A DNA stretch of 64,000 nt from Taiwanofungus camphoratus (taxonomy: Eukaryota > Basidiomycota > Agaricomycetes > Polyporales > Taiwanofungaceae). The position numbers were made by a program, and so were the translations under genes. The DNA lies in assembly GCA_003999685.1 (NCBI GenBank), contig CP021223.1, positions 1,054,001 through 1,118,000 on the forward strand. The letters are read 5' to 3'. Shown here piece by piece: positions 52,470 through 64,000 of the stretch (position 1 is the stretch's first letter; every line of letters begins with the position of its first letter). A model generated the notes under the pieces. It was not told the origin of the DNA, did no database searches, and saw only the letters and a list, made by a program, of their open reading frames with translations.

Positions 52470-54198
52470 ATGTCAACAGACGACAGCGCCACAGCAGAAA
52501 TAATCTCGGACGTTCAGTACTAGTCAGTCACCCAACTATCTATATAAGCCCACCGCTGAGTCTGATCATGTTACAGTGTCGGCACTAACTACTGCATAGT
52601 CGCAACGTTCGGTGCGTTTCATCGTTCGTTTTTAGCAGCCTCGTCTCATTAACATACACGGCCCCGGCGTAGCCCTAGTCGCCTACGAATATACGATCAC
52701 ATTACCTCAGGAGATCGAACTCGTTTGGCGCAGCAAAATGACTAGTGCTAATGCAATATTTCTATTGAATCGGGCCGTTCTGCTTGCCTCTGCTGTGGTC
52801 AACTTCTTGAACTTCTTCAGTTGGTCTACAAATACTGTACGAAGGTTTACTGTTAACCGTTGGAGCTGATTTCTAACATCCTACAGAGGTTGGATACTTT
52901 CCTGAAAATTTTCCCGCCTGGCTGGACGCTCTGATCACTCACGTCCTCAGATGTACGACGATAAATGTGTTTGCATACATTTTTATGATCATGTCTTTTA
53001 TTGTCACAGCAGGTAAGCATTACGCTCTTTTCATCCTAGACAGCAGTCACCATACGTTATATCAAAGCATTTTCAGCGCTTCGAACATATGCAGTCAGTG
53101 GCCGTGACTGGCGTTTAGCATCAGTTGTCTTGACTTTGGGATTAGTGCCTGTTGCCACAAATTTGGTAAGGGAGACTCTCCTGCTTTACAGTTTCTCCAT
53201 GGTGCTGAAGCCAGGTCACAGTATAATAATATAGCGACATCCCTTTATGTGGATGTGGTACCGTATGTAGGTAATATGTGTGCGGGATCATCTAAGGTCT
53301 CTCCTCCTATACTTAATAAGTCTGTACATGCACTTTGGGATGTCCAACAGTTTCTGACAATGCCATTTATTGTAGATGTACTGCGAGCATGTCCCCCCTT
53401 CCATCTTCATGGACATTATTGAGCAGTCTTTCAGTGTCAATTGCTACCCGGACATGTGTCATCGCCTCCGACATGATTGTGCTCATAGTCATCTGGCACC
53501 AAACATATCAAGTACGGAAGTTCGCTCGTCAAATGGCTGATAGATCTTCACTAACAAGGATGCTGATGAGAGACGGTACGAGTACTTCAAAATGCATAAT
53601 TATTCTCAAGCTACTGATCCTAAATCTGATCTAGGCAGCATGTACTTTGTGTATGTTTGCCCTGTTGTATGAGTGATCTAGGGATGACGTTGATGATGCT
53701 GATCGTGTTTATAGGTCATTGTTGCTCTTGAATGTCTTGGATATGATCCTTTGGCTAACGAGTGTTTGTTTTTGCATCCTAGTCTTGTCATTGAAGAAGT
53801 CTCATTCTGTTTCCCAGGTGTTTGAAGAATTCGTCCAATTCTTCATTCTACCGTGTGTTTACTACATGAGCCCTTGTACACATACCCGCTCACAAAGCTT
53901 CAATAGGATATCATCGATTCTTATTTCACGGTGTCTTCTTAACCTTCGTGAAGTCGTCAATGTTCCTGTTGAATGTGCAACTATGGGTCATCCCTCTTTC
54001 GTCCGCTCTGGTATCCAAGCTTCACATACGAGTCCACCAAGCGTGAAGTTCGCATCAGATACGCTCGGGAATACGTCCATAGGAGATGCCCAAGAGTTCC
54101 CTTCAATCTCGACTCATGATGCATGGGATGGACCGGATGCTGGTCTATCTGTGATAGAAAGTAATAATGACACGGAGATGGCTAAACCGGAGTGCTAG
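52470..54198 (+). CDS. DUF6533-type multi-pass membrane protein
   Basis: Eleven exons: 52470-52522, 52577-52611, 52673-52836, 52889-53012, 53077-53165, 53222-53270, 53351-53575, 53635-53650, 53715-53763, 53818-53852, 53898-54198, giving 379 residues. The N-terminus YYVGTNYCIVATFALVAYEY then TLPQEIELVWRSK matches the DUF6533 pattern familiar from basidiomycetes. About six or seven hydrophobic helices follow, with ALRTYAVSGRDWRLA, VSIATRTCVIASDMIVLIVIW and a last helix before ISRCLLNLRE. The cytosolic tail is Ser/Thr-rich. The number of helices resembles a receptor, but no function is known. Exon 6/7 splicing (53271-53350) is the least certain step. Intron 3 ends at the second of two adjacent AGs. 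Confidence 0.83.
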
Positions 54199-54812
54199 GT
54201 GAGGAGATAATTATTGGTATACAACTCGTGAGGGCAGCTGATAATGTCTTGAAGTAAAAGCGTTTTGCAGTGTGAGAGGACAGTAACTGAACTCACCGGA
54301 GGATCGAGATGTCAGCCTTGTCGTAACCCTCACAATGCTGAGCGTGCTGGAGGTCATGCGTAGAGATGTGTCTGTATGAATGCGCACCAGTGGATAATCA
54401 ATATGTGTGTATTTCCCATAGCTGGAGAAATACTCTGTCTAGTACTTAGATCAAGCTGTGACATCGGCCATCGCGGCCAACAGCCTTGTTTATATTGGTA
54501 CTGGTATTTTGGCTATGTAAACACCTGTATGCTAGGTGTTTCACTTGACGGTACGAGGTCTTATAACATGGTCAGTCGCAGAGACGAGTACTATGCTCGC
54601 ATATTTGTGCGGTGCTCGCGGGGTATGCCGAGCAGAACGGCAGAAACCGGCAGACCTGGCGCTTAGCTGCCTGGCAACCAACGACAACGTTCCCCGCCTT
54701 CGGCCTGTGCACTGCCACGGAACTGTCTCGTTTGTGTGCCTAATAAATAATGTTACTTATAAGACTCTAGCCGGGCGCGCAGCCTCGTGCGTACTTTTGT
54801 CTGACCTCCCTA
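54199..54812. other. Intergenic region, DUF6533 gene to aspartic protease
   Basis: 614 bp, no gene seen. A taataaataa stretch near 54740 is about 70 bp upstream of the next ATG but cannot be called a promoter with confidence. Confidence 0.45.
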
Positions 54813-56638
54813 ATGAAATATCTGTCTTCATCTCTTCTACTTTATCTTTATCTTCTTCTAGATGACCTGGCGGTGAGCGCGGTCAGGATACCCGTCGTGG
54901 GGAAGCAAGTGCCACGAACGACTCGGGAGTGGGTGCCACCACAGGACTTGTCGCGGAGAGTGAGCATTTCGGCGGGGTCAGACTTGAAGAATATTCAGGA
55001 TGTGAGATACTATACGAATGTGTCGCTGGGTGGGCAGCCATTCCAGGTCCTCATCGATACAGGCAGGTGAGCATTCACCGCTGAGTCTTGATGCCACATC
55101 TGTACTGACTTGGTCTAATAGCTCTGACCTGTGGGTGGCGGGTAATGTGCCGGGCGCACAAAGCACGGGCAAGACAGCGTCGCTAAATTACGCGATTGGG
55201 GCGGCAGCAGGTAGGTTTGCATTATTGCTGATCTCCCAATTCTAGGAAGAGAGGTGTTAATCGTGATTGCAGGTTCTATCATGACGGCAGAGCTTGAATT
55301 TGAGGGATACACAGTGGATAATCAGGCGTTCGGTGAGAGAAACATGCCGCATTGTTCTTCGTTGTAGCATTCTGACACCCGTCCCAGTTAACGTCCCCGT
55401 GGACTCATCGCATGCCGCGAGCCAGGGGATCATCGGGCTCGGGCCCAACAGCGGCTCGCGCGTGCACGAGCAGTTTAATAACGCAACGGGCGACGCAGTG
55501 CTTGACCGGATCTTCCGCCAGAACACGTCCACGCCCAACTTCATCACGATCCTTCTCGGGCGGTCGGATGATCCGACGGACCTCTTCCCGGGCGACCTGA
55601 CTGTCGGGCAGGTCGTGAGCCCGTATGAGAACATCACGTCGCAGCCGAAGCTCGCGGTGACGCAGGTGCAGGACTCGCTCGGCCAGCACTGGCAGACACT
55701 CGTGGACAAGGACGGCATCATTGGCCCGGACGGGAAGCCGATCGAGGTGCAGTCGGTGGTGAAGGGCTTGAATCAGCTCGTTGCGGTGTTTGATTCGGGC
55801 TTCTCGTTGCCCCAGGTTCCTGCGTATGTCGTATTTGCGGGTGCATGCGTTGGTTGGACCTGATCGATCTGTTGCAGTGCCATCTCAAACGCCATTTACT
55901 CAAGAGTTCCTGGGGCCAACTTTACGAACTTCGCGAGCACTGGGCCTGTGTGGAGCATCCCTTGTGGCGTGGAGTTGAATGTCACATTTAAGTTTGGCGG
56001 GATATCGTTCCCCATTCATCCCTTGGACACCAACCTGGGGACGTTGGGCGAGAAGAACGCTGACGGGAGCACGGTCTGTGTCGGGGCCTTCCAGCCTATC
56101 ACTTCTGGAGCTTCCTCCGACTACGACATGATACTGGGGATGGCCTTCTGTACGTTGCTTGTCCTGCATGCTCCCATACCTGGGGCGACTGATGTGCGTC
56201 GTCTACACAGTGAGGAATGCATACCTGCTTGTCGACTTTGGCGACTTTGTCGACGGATCGTCGTCTCAAGTTGGCAACCCCTATGTTCAGCTACTTTCTA
56301 TAACAGAGCCAGCTGAAGCGCACAGTGACTTTGTCCAGCAACGACTGGGCGGCATCGACAACACGTCCGCGTACCATCTCTTGCCTGCGTCGTCAGTGCC
56401 GAACTCTGACGCGAACACTAGCAGCGAGTCGTTTTCGCAGAAGGTCAAGCCGTACCTGCCATACATCATCGCGAGCAGTGTCGCTGTCGGCATCCTGCTC
56501 ATAGTCGCAGTCTCGTACTGCCTGATGAGGAACAGACGCAAGGCGGCGTACCGCAGATTGCACGACCCTGCACCCATCGGACTTCACCACGAACAACCGC
56601 CGTTCATGCGCTATCAGCAAGCTTATCGTCGATACTAA
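54813..56638 (+). CDS. Membrane-anchored pepsin-like (A1) aspartic protease
   Basis: Six exons: 54813-55066, 55122-55210, 55273-55332, 55388-55823, 55878-56149, 56211-56638, giving 512 residues. A signal peptide (MKYLSSSLLLYLYLLLDDLAVSA) is followed by the catalytic domain. The first active site, DTGSSDLWVAG, is split by intron 1 inside its Ser codon. The second is AVFDSGFSLP (DSG rather than DTG). The C-terminus has one transmembrane helix (YIIASSVAVGILLIVAVSYCL) and a short basic cytosolic tail, so the enzyme would act at the cell surface or in the secretory pathway. Several N-glycosylation sites are present (NVS, NNAT, NTST). Fungal yapsins are GPI-anchored instead. Confidence 0.9.
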
Positions 56639-57664
56639 TCGGGACGCCTGGATGGACATGCCTCACCGCCACATCGCTCTTTACCTCGCCCTTGCCACCC
56701 CAAAACGGACTGTTATTGTACATATAGGCGCTTGCATTCGCGTCGGACATTACTCACGATTAAATTATTGTACTGACACCATCGCATTGCCTAGTTAGCT
56801 GCTCTGCTCGTATCTGTCAATGTATGCATCGACACGCCCTCGGGGCGTTGCGCATTCTGTTATCTACAGTCCATCAGCTGGCAGCTGGTGTATGTACGTG
56901 TTAGTGTGGTTGGGTTCTGGAAAATGGGTTGGTCACCGCTTCGGACAGTGCCCGCGAGAGCCGCCCGCAAATGGAGTTAAAACGCTGGCTGGTGTTCCGG
57001 CGCCCACTGTGGGAGCAGCTTTGGCCCTTTGACCACACGGGCGTCAGGAGGAACGTTGGTCGTGGGCCAGCAGCGGGTGTGACATGTGACAGGCGGATGT
57101 GACATGGCTGGGTGCTGTTACCACTTGGCGTCGAGCTCGTGGCCGCTGGCAACGATGGCGACCGCTCGAGAACGCTCTGCCGGGACCCGCGCAGGCTGCG
57201 GGCCGCGAATGAGGGTGGAAGCGCTCCAGCTGATGGCAGATGGCGTGTCCCACGGGCAGTTCCCAGCACGGGTGCAGTGGTCGAGTGGGCTGATGGTCGC
57301 CGTACTCGCCGCCGAAGTCGTTAGTGCGAGACGAAGAATTGATAGACTGGGATGCGGTGCCCTGTGCGTGTGTCGGTGCTAGAGCGGCAGAGGATGGCCA
57401 GGACGAGAAGAGGCCTGTGTGTATGGAAGGCAGATAAGATGATGGGAGAGGCACGGTTGGGTCGGAGTTCGCCATGGCCAGTGACGAGCTCCTGCGCTGG
57501 CCCGGCGCACGCGTGCGAACCAAGTCCGAGCTGGGTTGTCGGCTCTGGCGCTCGTAAAACCCCTTGTCAACGCCCACACAACGCCCCCGTCTCCTTCTCG
57601 TCTCCCACCACCGCCGTCTCCGCTCCTCCGCAAGCTGTTGTCCGTCGCCAGAGACTACTCCTCC
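56639..57664. promoter_or_regulatory. Upstream region of CHD1
   Basis: About 1 kb, GC-rich toward the right. A long minus-strand frame (57943-57044) overlaps the first CHD1 exon and looks like a compositional shadow. By position this is the CHD1 promoter. Confidence 0.4.
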
Positions 57665-60600
57665 ATGTCGCCCAACGGCGAGCTCGACGAACCCATGCCC
57701 TCCGCCCCCGCCTCTCCTGTCGGCCGCAGCAGCGATGACAGTGACAATACTATGCAGGTCGACTCCGACGTCGACATCCAGAAACTCCCCGATGCCGACG
57801 CCGAGGGCGAGTACGTCGACGACGACGACGCTCAGCCTACCGCCAAGCCCACTGCCACCTCGTCGTCGTACCACAACAAGCGCATTGTACGTGGTCTCAT
57901 GTCGTGGTGGCATGAAAGATGTCGTATTGACCAAAGGTCGCACTCAATAGGTCAACGACGAAGACGACTCGGTGTGTCCCCTTGAGCATAGCCTTAACGT
58001 GTCCTCAACATACGTCGCCCAGGGCTATGAAGATGACCCTGACGACGACGATAACGATGAAGAAGACGCATCTTATGCCGATGAAGAGTACAGTGCTGCC
58101 AAAAAGAAGGCCCCCAAGAAGAAGAAACAGCCCTCAAAGCCCAGAGGTGTGTGTCTTCACCTAGATCCTCCTACCCTCCTGCTATATACTCTTTCTTCAG
58201 TCACAACACGGCACTCGCCTTCCGACTCGGACTCAGATTATGGTTCTCGATCGAAGAAAAAGAAGAAACCCAGGGTATCTGGTGACGAGATCCGAGTGTC
58301 CAGTAGGGGCGTGAAGATCCCAAACTATGTGGATGATGTCCAGGGATTTGATCAATTTGATGACGACGAAGTAGATCACAAAGCTTATGCCACGTCTAGT
58401 GCACAGAACAAGGAGGATGACGAGATCGAGACGGTCCTTGGACACACACGAGACGAGGGTCACGAAGACGACCCAGAAGACAACTGGTACAGCAATATCG
58501 TATGTTGTCATGTACTGGCTCGTGGTTCCCATCCGCTGAGTCATTTTTATTACAGCGTTTCCACATTAAATGGAAGAACTTCTCCCATCTCCACAACACC
58601 GACGAGGTGTACGAGTTCCTCAAGCGCTTCAAAGGCCTCAAGCGCGTCGACAACTACATCAAGGCGTACAAGGCGTACCAGGAACGGCTCGCGGCGCCGG
58701 ACCTCTCGCGCGAAGACTACGAGGTGCTGCTCCTCGACAAGGAGCGCGAGAAGGAGGAGCTCGAGACGTACAAGACCGTCGAGCGCATCATCGCGCAGCG
58801 CGAGAACGTGGACAAACAGGTCGAATACTTTTGCAAGTGGAACGGGCTCAACTACGAACACTGTACGTGGGAGTTGCAGGACGAAATCCGCCCCATCGCA
58901 AAGGAGCAGATCGATGCGTACCGCCAGCGTGAGGCTGAGGCGAACTTTCCGTACAAGAGTGCGAACTACCCGCGCAACCAGCGGCCCACGTTCAAGAAGA
59001 TTAAAGAGGACCCTGAGTATCTGATTGCGACAGGCGGGGAGCTTAAGGACTTCCAGCTTACGGGGCTTAACTGGCTTGCGTATCTTTGGAGCAAGGGAGA
59101 GAACGGTATTCTTGCCGATGAGATGGGTCTCGGCAAGGTTTGTCCTTCAGCATGTTTCTCCTTAGAATTTCGGACTGAAAAATATCATTTCTGCAGACAG
59201 TACAAACGGTCTCATTCTTGTCGTATCTATTCCATGAGATGCGCCACTACGGGCCTTTCCTCGTCATCGTACCTCTATCAACCATAACCGCCTGGCAGTC
59301 TCAGTTTGCGACATGGGCGCCAGACATCAACGTTATCACGTACATAGGCACGGCAACGGCACGGGAAGTCATCCGCACTTACGAGTTCGGCACGTCCAAC
59401 AAGAAACTCAAGATGAACGTATTGCTGACCACGTACGAGATCACGCTGCGGGACGCGAAGGAACTGGGCGACATCAAATGGCAAGTTCTGGCCGTCGACG
59501 AGGTGAGCAGACGCTGAACTAATGGGGAAACGGTGCTGATGCCGACGGTCTCGGCGATCTAGGCACACCGTCTGAAGAACTCGGAGAGCCAGTTGTATGA
59601 AGCCCTGTCATCATTCTCGGCGGCATCGAAGCTGCTCATCACGGGCACGCCGTTGCAGAACAACGTGAAGGGTGCGCAGTATCTCCTCCCAGCCTCAGAC
59701 CCTGAGCATCACCACTGACTGTCTCCGCCGTCCGCAGAGCTGCTATCTCTGATGCATTTTCTCATGCCGGAGAAATGTGAGTGTTCACTATGCCATTCTC
59801 GGCGAGGCGTTGCTCATGATGTGTCTGCCTGCAGTCCAACTGACAAATGAGTTCGATTTGGCTGACGCGGATCGCGAGGAAAAGATCAAGGAACTGCACA
59901 AGCAGCTTGAGTCTCTCATGTTACGGCGGTTGAAGCGCGATGTCCTGACGTCCCTGCCCACGAAGAGCGAGCGCATTCTACGCGTCGAGATGAGCGCCTT
60001 GCAAACGCATTTTTATAAGAACATCTTGACGAAGGTGAGTGATATTCGGGATGAGCGTTGCCAAGGGCTTACTGAAAACGGCAATCCATAGAACTTCCAA
60101 GGCCTGGTGAAGAGTGCCAACGGCAACAACAATATCAGCTTGCTCAACATAGGTACGTTGTGCACGTTGTACGAAGCGACACTGCCACTGATAGCTATCT
60201 CAGCCATGGAGCTGAAGAAGGCCGCGAATCACCCGTACCTTTTTGAAGGCGCCGAAGCCCGGACGGATAACACCGAGGAAACCCTGAAAGGTCTCGTGAT
60301 GAGCAGCGGGAAGATGGTTCTACTTGACAAGCTGTTGGCTCGACTGCGTCAAGATAGCCACCGTGTTCTTATTTTCAGTCAGATGGTCCGCATGCTCGAC
60401 ATACTCAGTGACTATATGAGTCTCCGAGGGTATCAGCACCAACGCCTTGACGGGATGGTCTCTTCAGAGGCGCGGAAGAAGTCGATTGCTCACTTCAATG
60501 CCCCCGGGTCTCCAGACTTTGCGTTCCTATTGTCGACACGCGCGGGAGGTTTGGGCATCAATCTCGAGACTGCCGATACAGTAATTATCTTTGACGTGAG

Positions 60601-62999
60601 TGTATTATTTCCGGAGCGCACTGGTGGCCGCGAACACGTTGTTAACGGACTCCACAGAGCGACTGGAACCCGCAGAACGACCTGCAGGCGATGGCACGTG
60701 CGCATCGCATCGGCCAGAAGTCGCATGTCAGCGTTTACCGCTTCGTGAGCAAGGACACGATGGAGGAGGATGTGCTGGAGCGTGCCAAGAAGAAGATGGT
60801 CTTGGAATATGCCAGTAAGTCCCTTGCAACGCGGACGCGGCCTGTTTGTTAACTAGAGCTATCGATGACGACAAAATTGTACAGTCATTAACCAGATGGA
60901 TACGTCTCAGGCGCACCTAAGTTCAAAGGCAAGCACTTCAGGCAAAGACGCGGCGAAGCCCAACGACCTGAGCAAGGACGAGTTGCATGCGGTGCTGAAA
61001 TACGGTGCACAGAAAATGTATGCTCCGTTCATTTCACAGTACTTTTTCATTATTGATCGTATGAACTTGTTCGCAGTTTCGACAAGGATGACACTCAGCA
61101 GAGCAAGAAGCTAGACGAGATGGATCTTGACGATATCCTCAACCGTGCGGAGCATCACGAGACAGTGGCTGCGACCGGAGAGGGAGCCTCCCTAGGTGGT
61201 GAAGGCTTCCTTGCGCAATTCGCCAATGTTAGCGACGTCAAGAACGACATGAACTGGGAAGATATCATTCCTCTTGAGGAACGCCAGCGGTTTGAACGGG
61301 AGGAAGACCAACGGAGGGCAGAGGAGCTGGCTGCTCAAGAATCGAAGGATAGAAAACGCTCTCATGCTCCTGTCTCTTACGAGGGTATGGACGTAGATCA
61401 CTCCGCTCCGCCACAACCTCCCAAGAAACTTAAGAATCCAGCTCCTCAACGCAAGACCCCTAGTCAGAAGGCGATGGAGTTGAAAGAGCGGGACGTCCGT
61501 GTCTTGATCCGCAGCTTGCAGCGTTGGGGTGATATCCGACAGCGGTACGATGTCATCGTGAGTCCTTGTCACGCGAGACTAGCTTTCTTTCCGCTGATGA
61601 CCGTGTCGTAGGTCAATGAGGCAAAGCTGCAAGACAAGAATCGGGGTATGATCATCGACACCTCTGACGACATCATAGAACTTTGTGCTCGGGCAGTCGA
61701 TGAGAACAATGCTGAAAAGCGTGCTCGTATTGAAGCGGGCGAGACATTAACCAACGCACAGAAGAGCAAAGCAGTTTTGGTTACATATCGGAACGTGGGC
61801 AACATCAATGCGGAAACTGTCCTCTCTCGTCATCGTGACCTGCGAATCCTCTATGATTACCTTAGTCCTCTAGGTGACGGGGTGTACGACTGGCAGCTAC
61901 CGATCGACAACATCCGGCCCACGCTCAATTGGTCGGGTCGATGGGGTCCTCAGGAGGATGCCATGCTTTTGGTTGGTGCATACTTGTATGGCTTCGGCAA
62001 TTGGGAGACGATGGCCAAAGACCCGAGACTGGGGCTCGAGGGCAAGTTCTTTCTTGAAGAAGGCAAGAAGGGAGAGGATTCTGCCAGCAAACCCATCCCC
62101 AATGCTATCCATCTTGTCCGACGAGGCGACTTCCTGCTCAGCATTCTTCGTGAACATGATGAGAAGATGCGAGCAATTGCGTCGACCATGCGCAAGGGTC
62201 ATAGCATAAAGGTATCAGCGTCACCACCGCCGGCCATTGCATCATCATCATACGTCAGCAGTTTGAAGCGCCGCGCGGAGAGCGAGGCAGTGGCTTCAGT
62301 GGACGAGGGTAGTACGAAGAGGCGGAAACGGAGACCGACTCCTACCTTCACAGATTCCTCTTCGTCGGATGAGTGGTGCGTTAGCTCCCATCTACCGGTG
62401 ATATTAGTTCCTGCAATGTCAGTGCTAATCCCACGTCAACACAGTCCATCAATGGATGAATCTGCGACCAAGGAGGAGCTCCGACCGGTCAAGAAACAAC
62501 TCGTGAGTATATGTATTTGTCCGCTGTGAGGCTTCCTGATTTTTGAGATTCCCCTTCATGCAGAAAAATCTAAAATTATCAGGCGGGGACATATCTAGAG
62601 ACGACAAGGTCGCCATATTGAAGGAGTCTCTTTCCGCTATTGGTAAGCGCATAGAGCTGGTCCTTGCGCAGAAGCAGGCAGTGGGAGAGGATCGAGACAG
62701 ATGGCGTCGACATCTTTGGACGTGAGTCTTGCCTTACAAGCGTTGCTGTCCTCGCGTCGATATTCATGACTTATGGCAGATTTGTGACTTTGTTCTGGCC
62801 CAAGAAAGTCAAGGCAGCAAAACTTGAGGAGATCCACACCAAGATGGTGCAGAAGGAAGCATCGAGCGAAGGTCCGAGCGCTTCCAAGAAGCCTCGTTTG
62901 AGCACCGGCGCGAGCGTTTCAACATCACGAAGTGGTGGTTCATCTTCGCTCCCATCGGTGTCCACAGCTTCGTCCCACGTCAATGGGAAACACCGGTAG
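57665..62999 (+). CDS. CHD1: Chromatin remodeller CHD1
   Basis: Eighteen exons: 57665-57886, 57951-57971, 58023-58146, 58201-58499, 58556-59137, 59197-59502, 59563-59671, 59738-59776, 59835-60034, 60092-60152, 60204-60595, 60658-60814, 60885-61017, 61077-61557, 61612-62375, 62445-62502, 62564-62721, 62780-62999, giving 1,441 residues. An acidic head is followed by two chromodomains ([20 protein letters not shown] and [17 protein letters not shown]). The SNF2 ATPase carries DEMGLGKTVQ (Walker A), [24 protein letters not shown] and [22 protein letters not shown]-binding unit ([21 protein letters not shown]) and a C-terminal CHD1-specific helical domain ([16 protein letters not shown]) follow. 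CHD1 spaces nucleosomes in transcribed genes. Exon 2 is only 21 nt. Confidence 0.95.
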
Positions 63000-64000
63000 C
63001 GTTAACATGAACTGTGGTTACTTGCCTTACCCATCTCTTTCTTATGGATGTTACTCTTGCGTAGATAATAGCCGCTGTATCGTTGATCTTGTCTGTCTCC
63101 TCGACCGCCTTTGTGATGCTCGCTCAGTCGAGTTCTCCCTGCTTCCCTTCTCATACCCGGACGCTACCAAGTATGTACGCCGTTTCTCTTCGACCTACCT
63201 TCCTCATACTCTCCCGCAACTGTCCATACACTACTCATCACGATATGTTACTGTATCTTCGCAAATTTTTCACGCTCTGGTGTTCTGTTTTCGTCCGTCT
63301 CCTCTCTTGGTTCTGTCATGATCATTGTGTTCATAGGTCCACACTCCACCTCCGTTAACAGCTTCCACTAGTCACTGCCCGTGTATAACATCATTATCCA
63401 CGATAATACAACACTGAGGTATCCATGCGGATCCATCTGCTTCTACAACCCAAAATATAATACAAACTATGATACGAGTGCTTCGTGACGGCGTGCATCT
63501 TCCAAGGAACGTACATCTGTCAAGAGCATGAAGGGACGGCACCGACTTCGCCTGCCCTCCCTCAACCATCTCTGTCTCCGAGCCGATGGATCGTGGACGG
63601 AGCCTGCTGGCCAGTTCTGCGTACCAAGATGGACGATCGCTGAACCTTATCACACATTGCGAAACGACAGGCCCACGCTAATGGATAGCAAGTGTCCAAT
63701 TGGATGTGAACCGCCGCCATGATACGCATGAAACGATAGTTTGAGACGAAGTCGATCCATCGCAACTGCGTACAAGCTTCCAACGAGGCAAGCCTACTGC
63801 TTCGCTGCATTTATCCTAATAAAAATAGACCACACGTGTCAGTTTCTCCATCTTCAATGAATATATTTTTGAATGCTACACGAAAGGGGAGAACTTTCAG
63901 AATGGAAGAACAGACATACTCTCGCCCCTGCACGCGAATGGCAGGCCGTAGTGCTGCCGAACCTGAACTTCGTTTGCGATGGCGGGGCGCCGTACCGACG
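63000..64000. other. Right-edge region, no firm gene
   Basis: About 1 kb. The first part is the CHD1 3' flank. At the extreme right a minus-strand frame (64000 to 63897) reads NEVQVRQHYGLPFACRGES and ends in TGA. It could be the C-terminus of a gene beyond the window, but 33 codons are too few to claim it. Confidence 0.3.

Noticed and set aside
52470-54198. Calling the multi-pass protein a G-protein-coupled receptor
   Set aside because: The helix count is similar but the motifs are those of DUF6533-type proteins, and no receptor signature is present.
57044-57943. A 299-codon minus-strand frame upstream of CHD1
   Set aside because: It overlaps the first CHD1 exon, is low complexity and shows no family motif. 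It is best explained by GC-rich sequence.

Overview
This window is eukaryotic nuclear DNA from a filamentous basidiomycete, most likely an agaricomycete. The evidence is many short GT-AG introns (about 45-105 nt), intron-dense housekeeping genes, a DUF6533-type membrane protein of a kind I know only from Basidiomycota, and a Ty3/Gypsy polyprotein with typical basidiomycete Pol motifs. All gene models were built by hand from open frames, splice sites and recognisable protein motifs. Exon sums were checked for frame.

Left third (1-20.2 kb): the 5' end of a minus-strand gene runs off the left edge. Next is a nested retrotransposon block. A Tad1-like LINE (minus strand, 584-20170) has a 12,075-bp Ty3/Gypsy element (7350-19424, plus strand) inserted in its ORF1. 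Both insertions keep target-site duplications, and the two LINE ORF1 halves meet in frame across the insertion. The Gypsy element has 1,607-bp LTRs with one difference noticed, gag-protease, a -1 frameshift signal, pol with one in-frame TGA, an internal copy of its polypurine tract, and an intron-containing antisense gene encoding a cysteine-cluster protein.

Middle (20.2-45.7 kb): host genes are an allantoicase/ureidoglycolate lyase fusion, methylthioribose-1-phosphate isomerase (MRI1), serine/threonine phosphatase 5 (PPT1), an SR140/U2SURP-like splicing factor, a vigilin/Scp160 KH protein (minus strand) and the ER oxidase ERO1. A second, intact LINE of the same family (25650-30980, minus strand) lies just upstream of PPT1. 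It has the same 5' tip as the first copy but a different 5' coding module and no zinc-knuckle ORF1. A short LINE-tail relic follows ERO1.

Right (45.7-64 kb): a single-pass membrane protein of unknown role, ATP sulfurylase (MET3), a DUF6533-type multi-pass membrane protein, a membrane-anchored A1 aspartic protease and the chromatin remodeller CHD1. The host genes are independent housekeeping or surface functions (purine nitrogen recovery, methionine salvage, sulfate activation, oxidative folding, splicing, chromatin). I see no operon or biosynthetic cluster linking them. No tRNA, rRNA or CRISPR array was seen.
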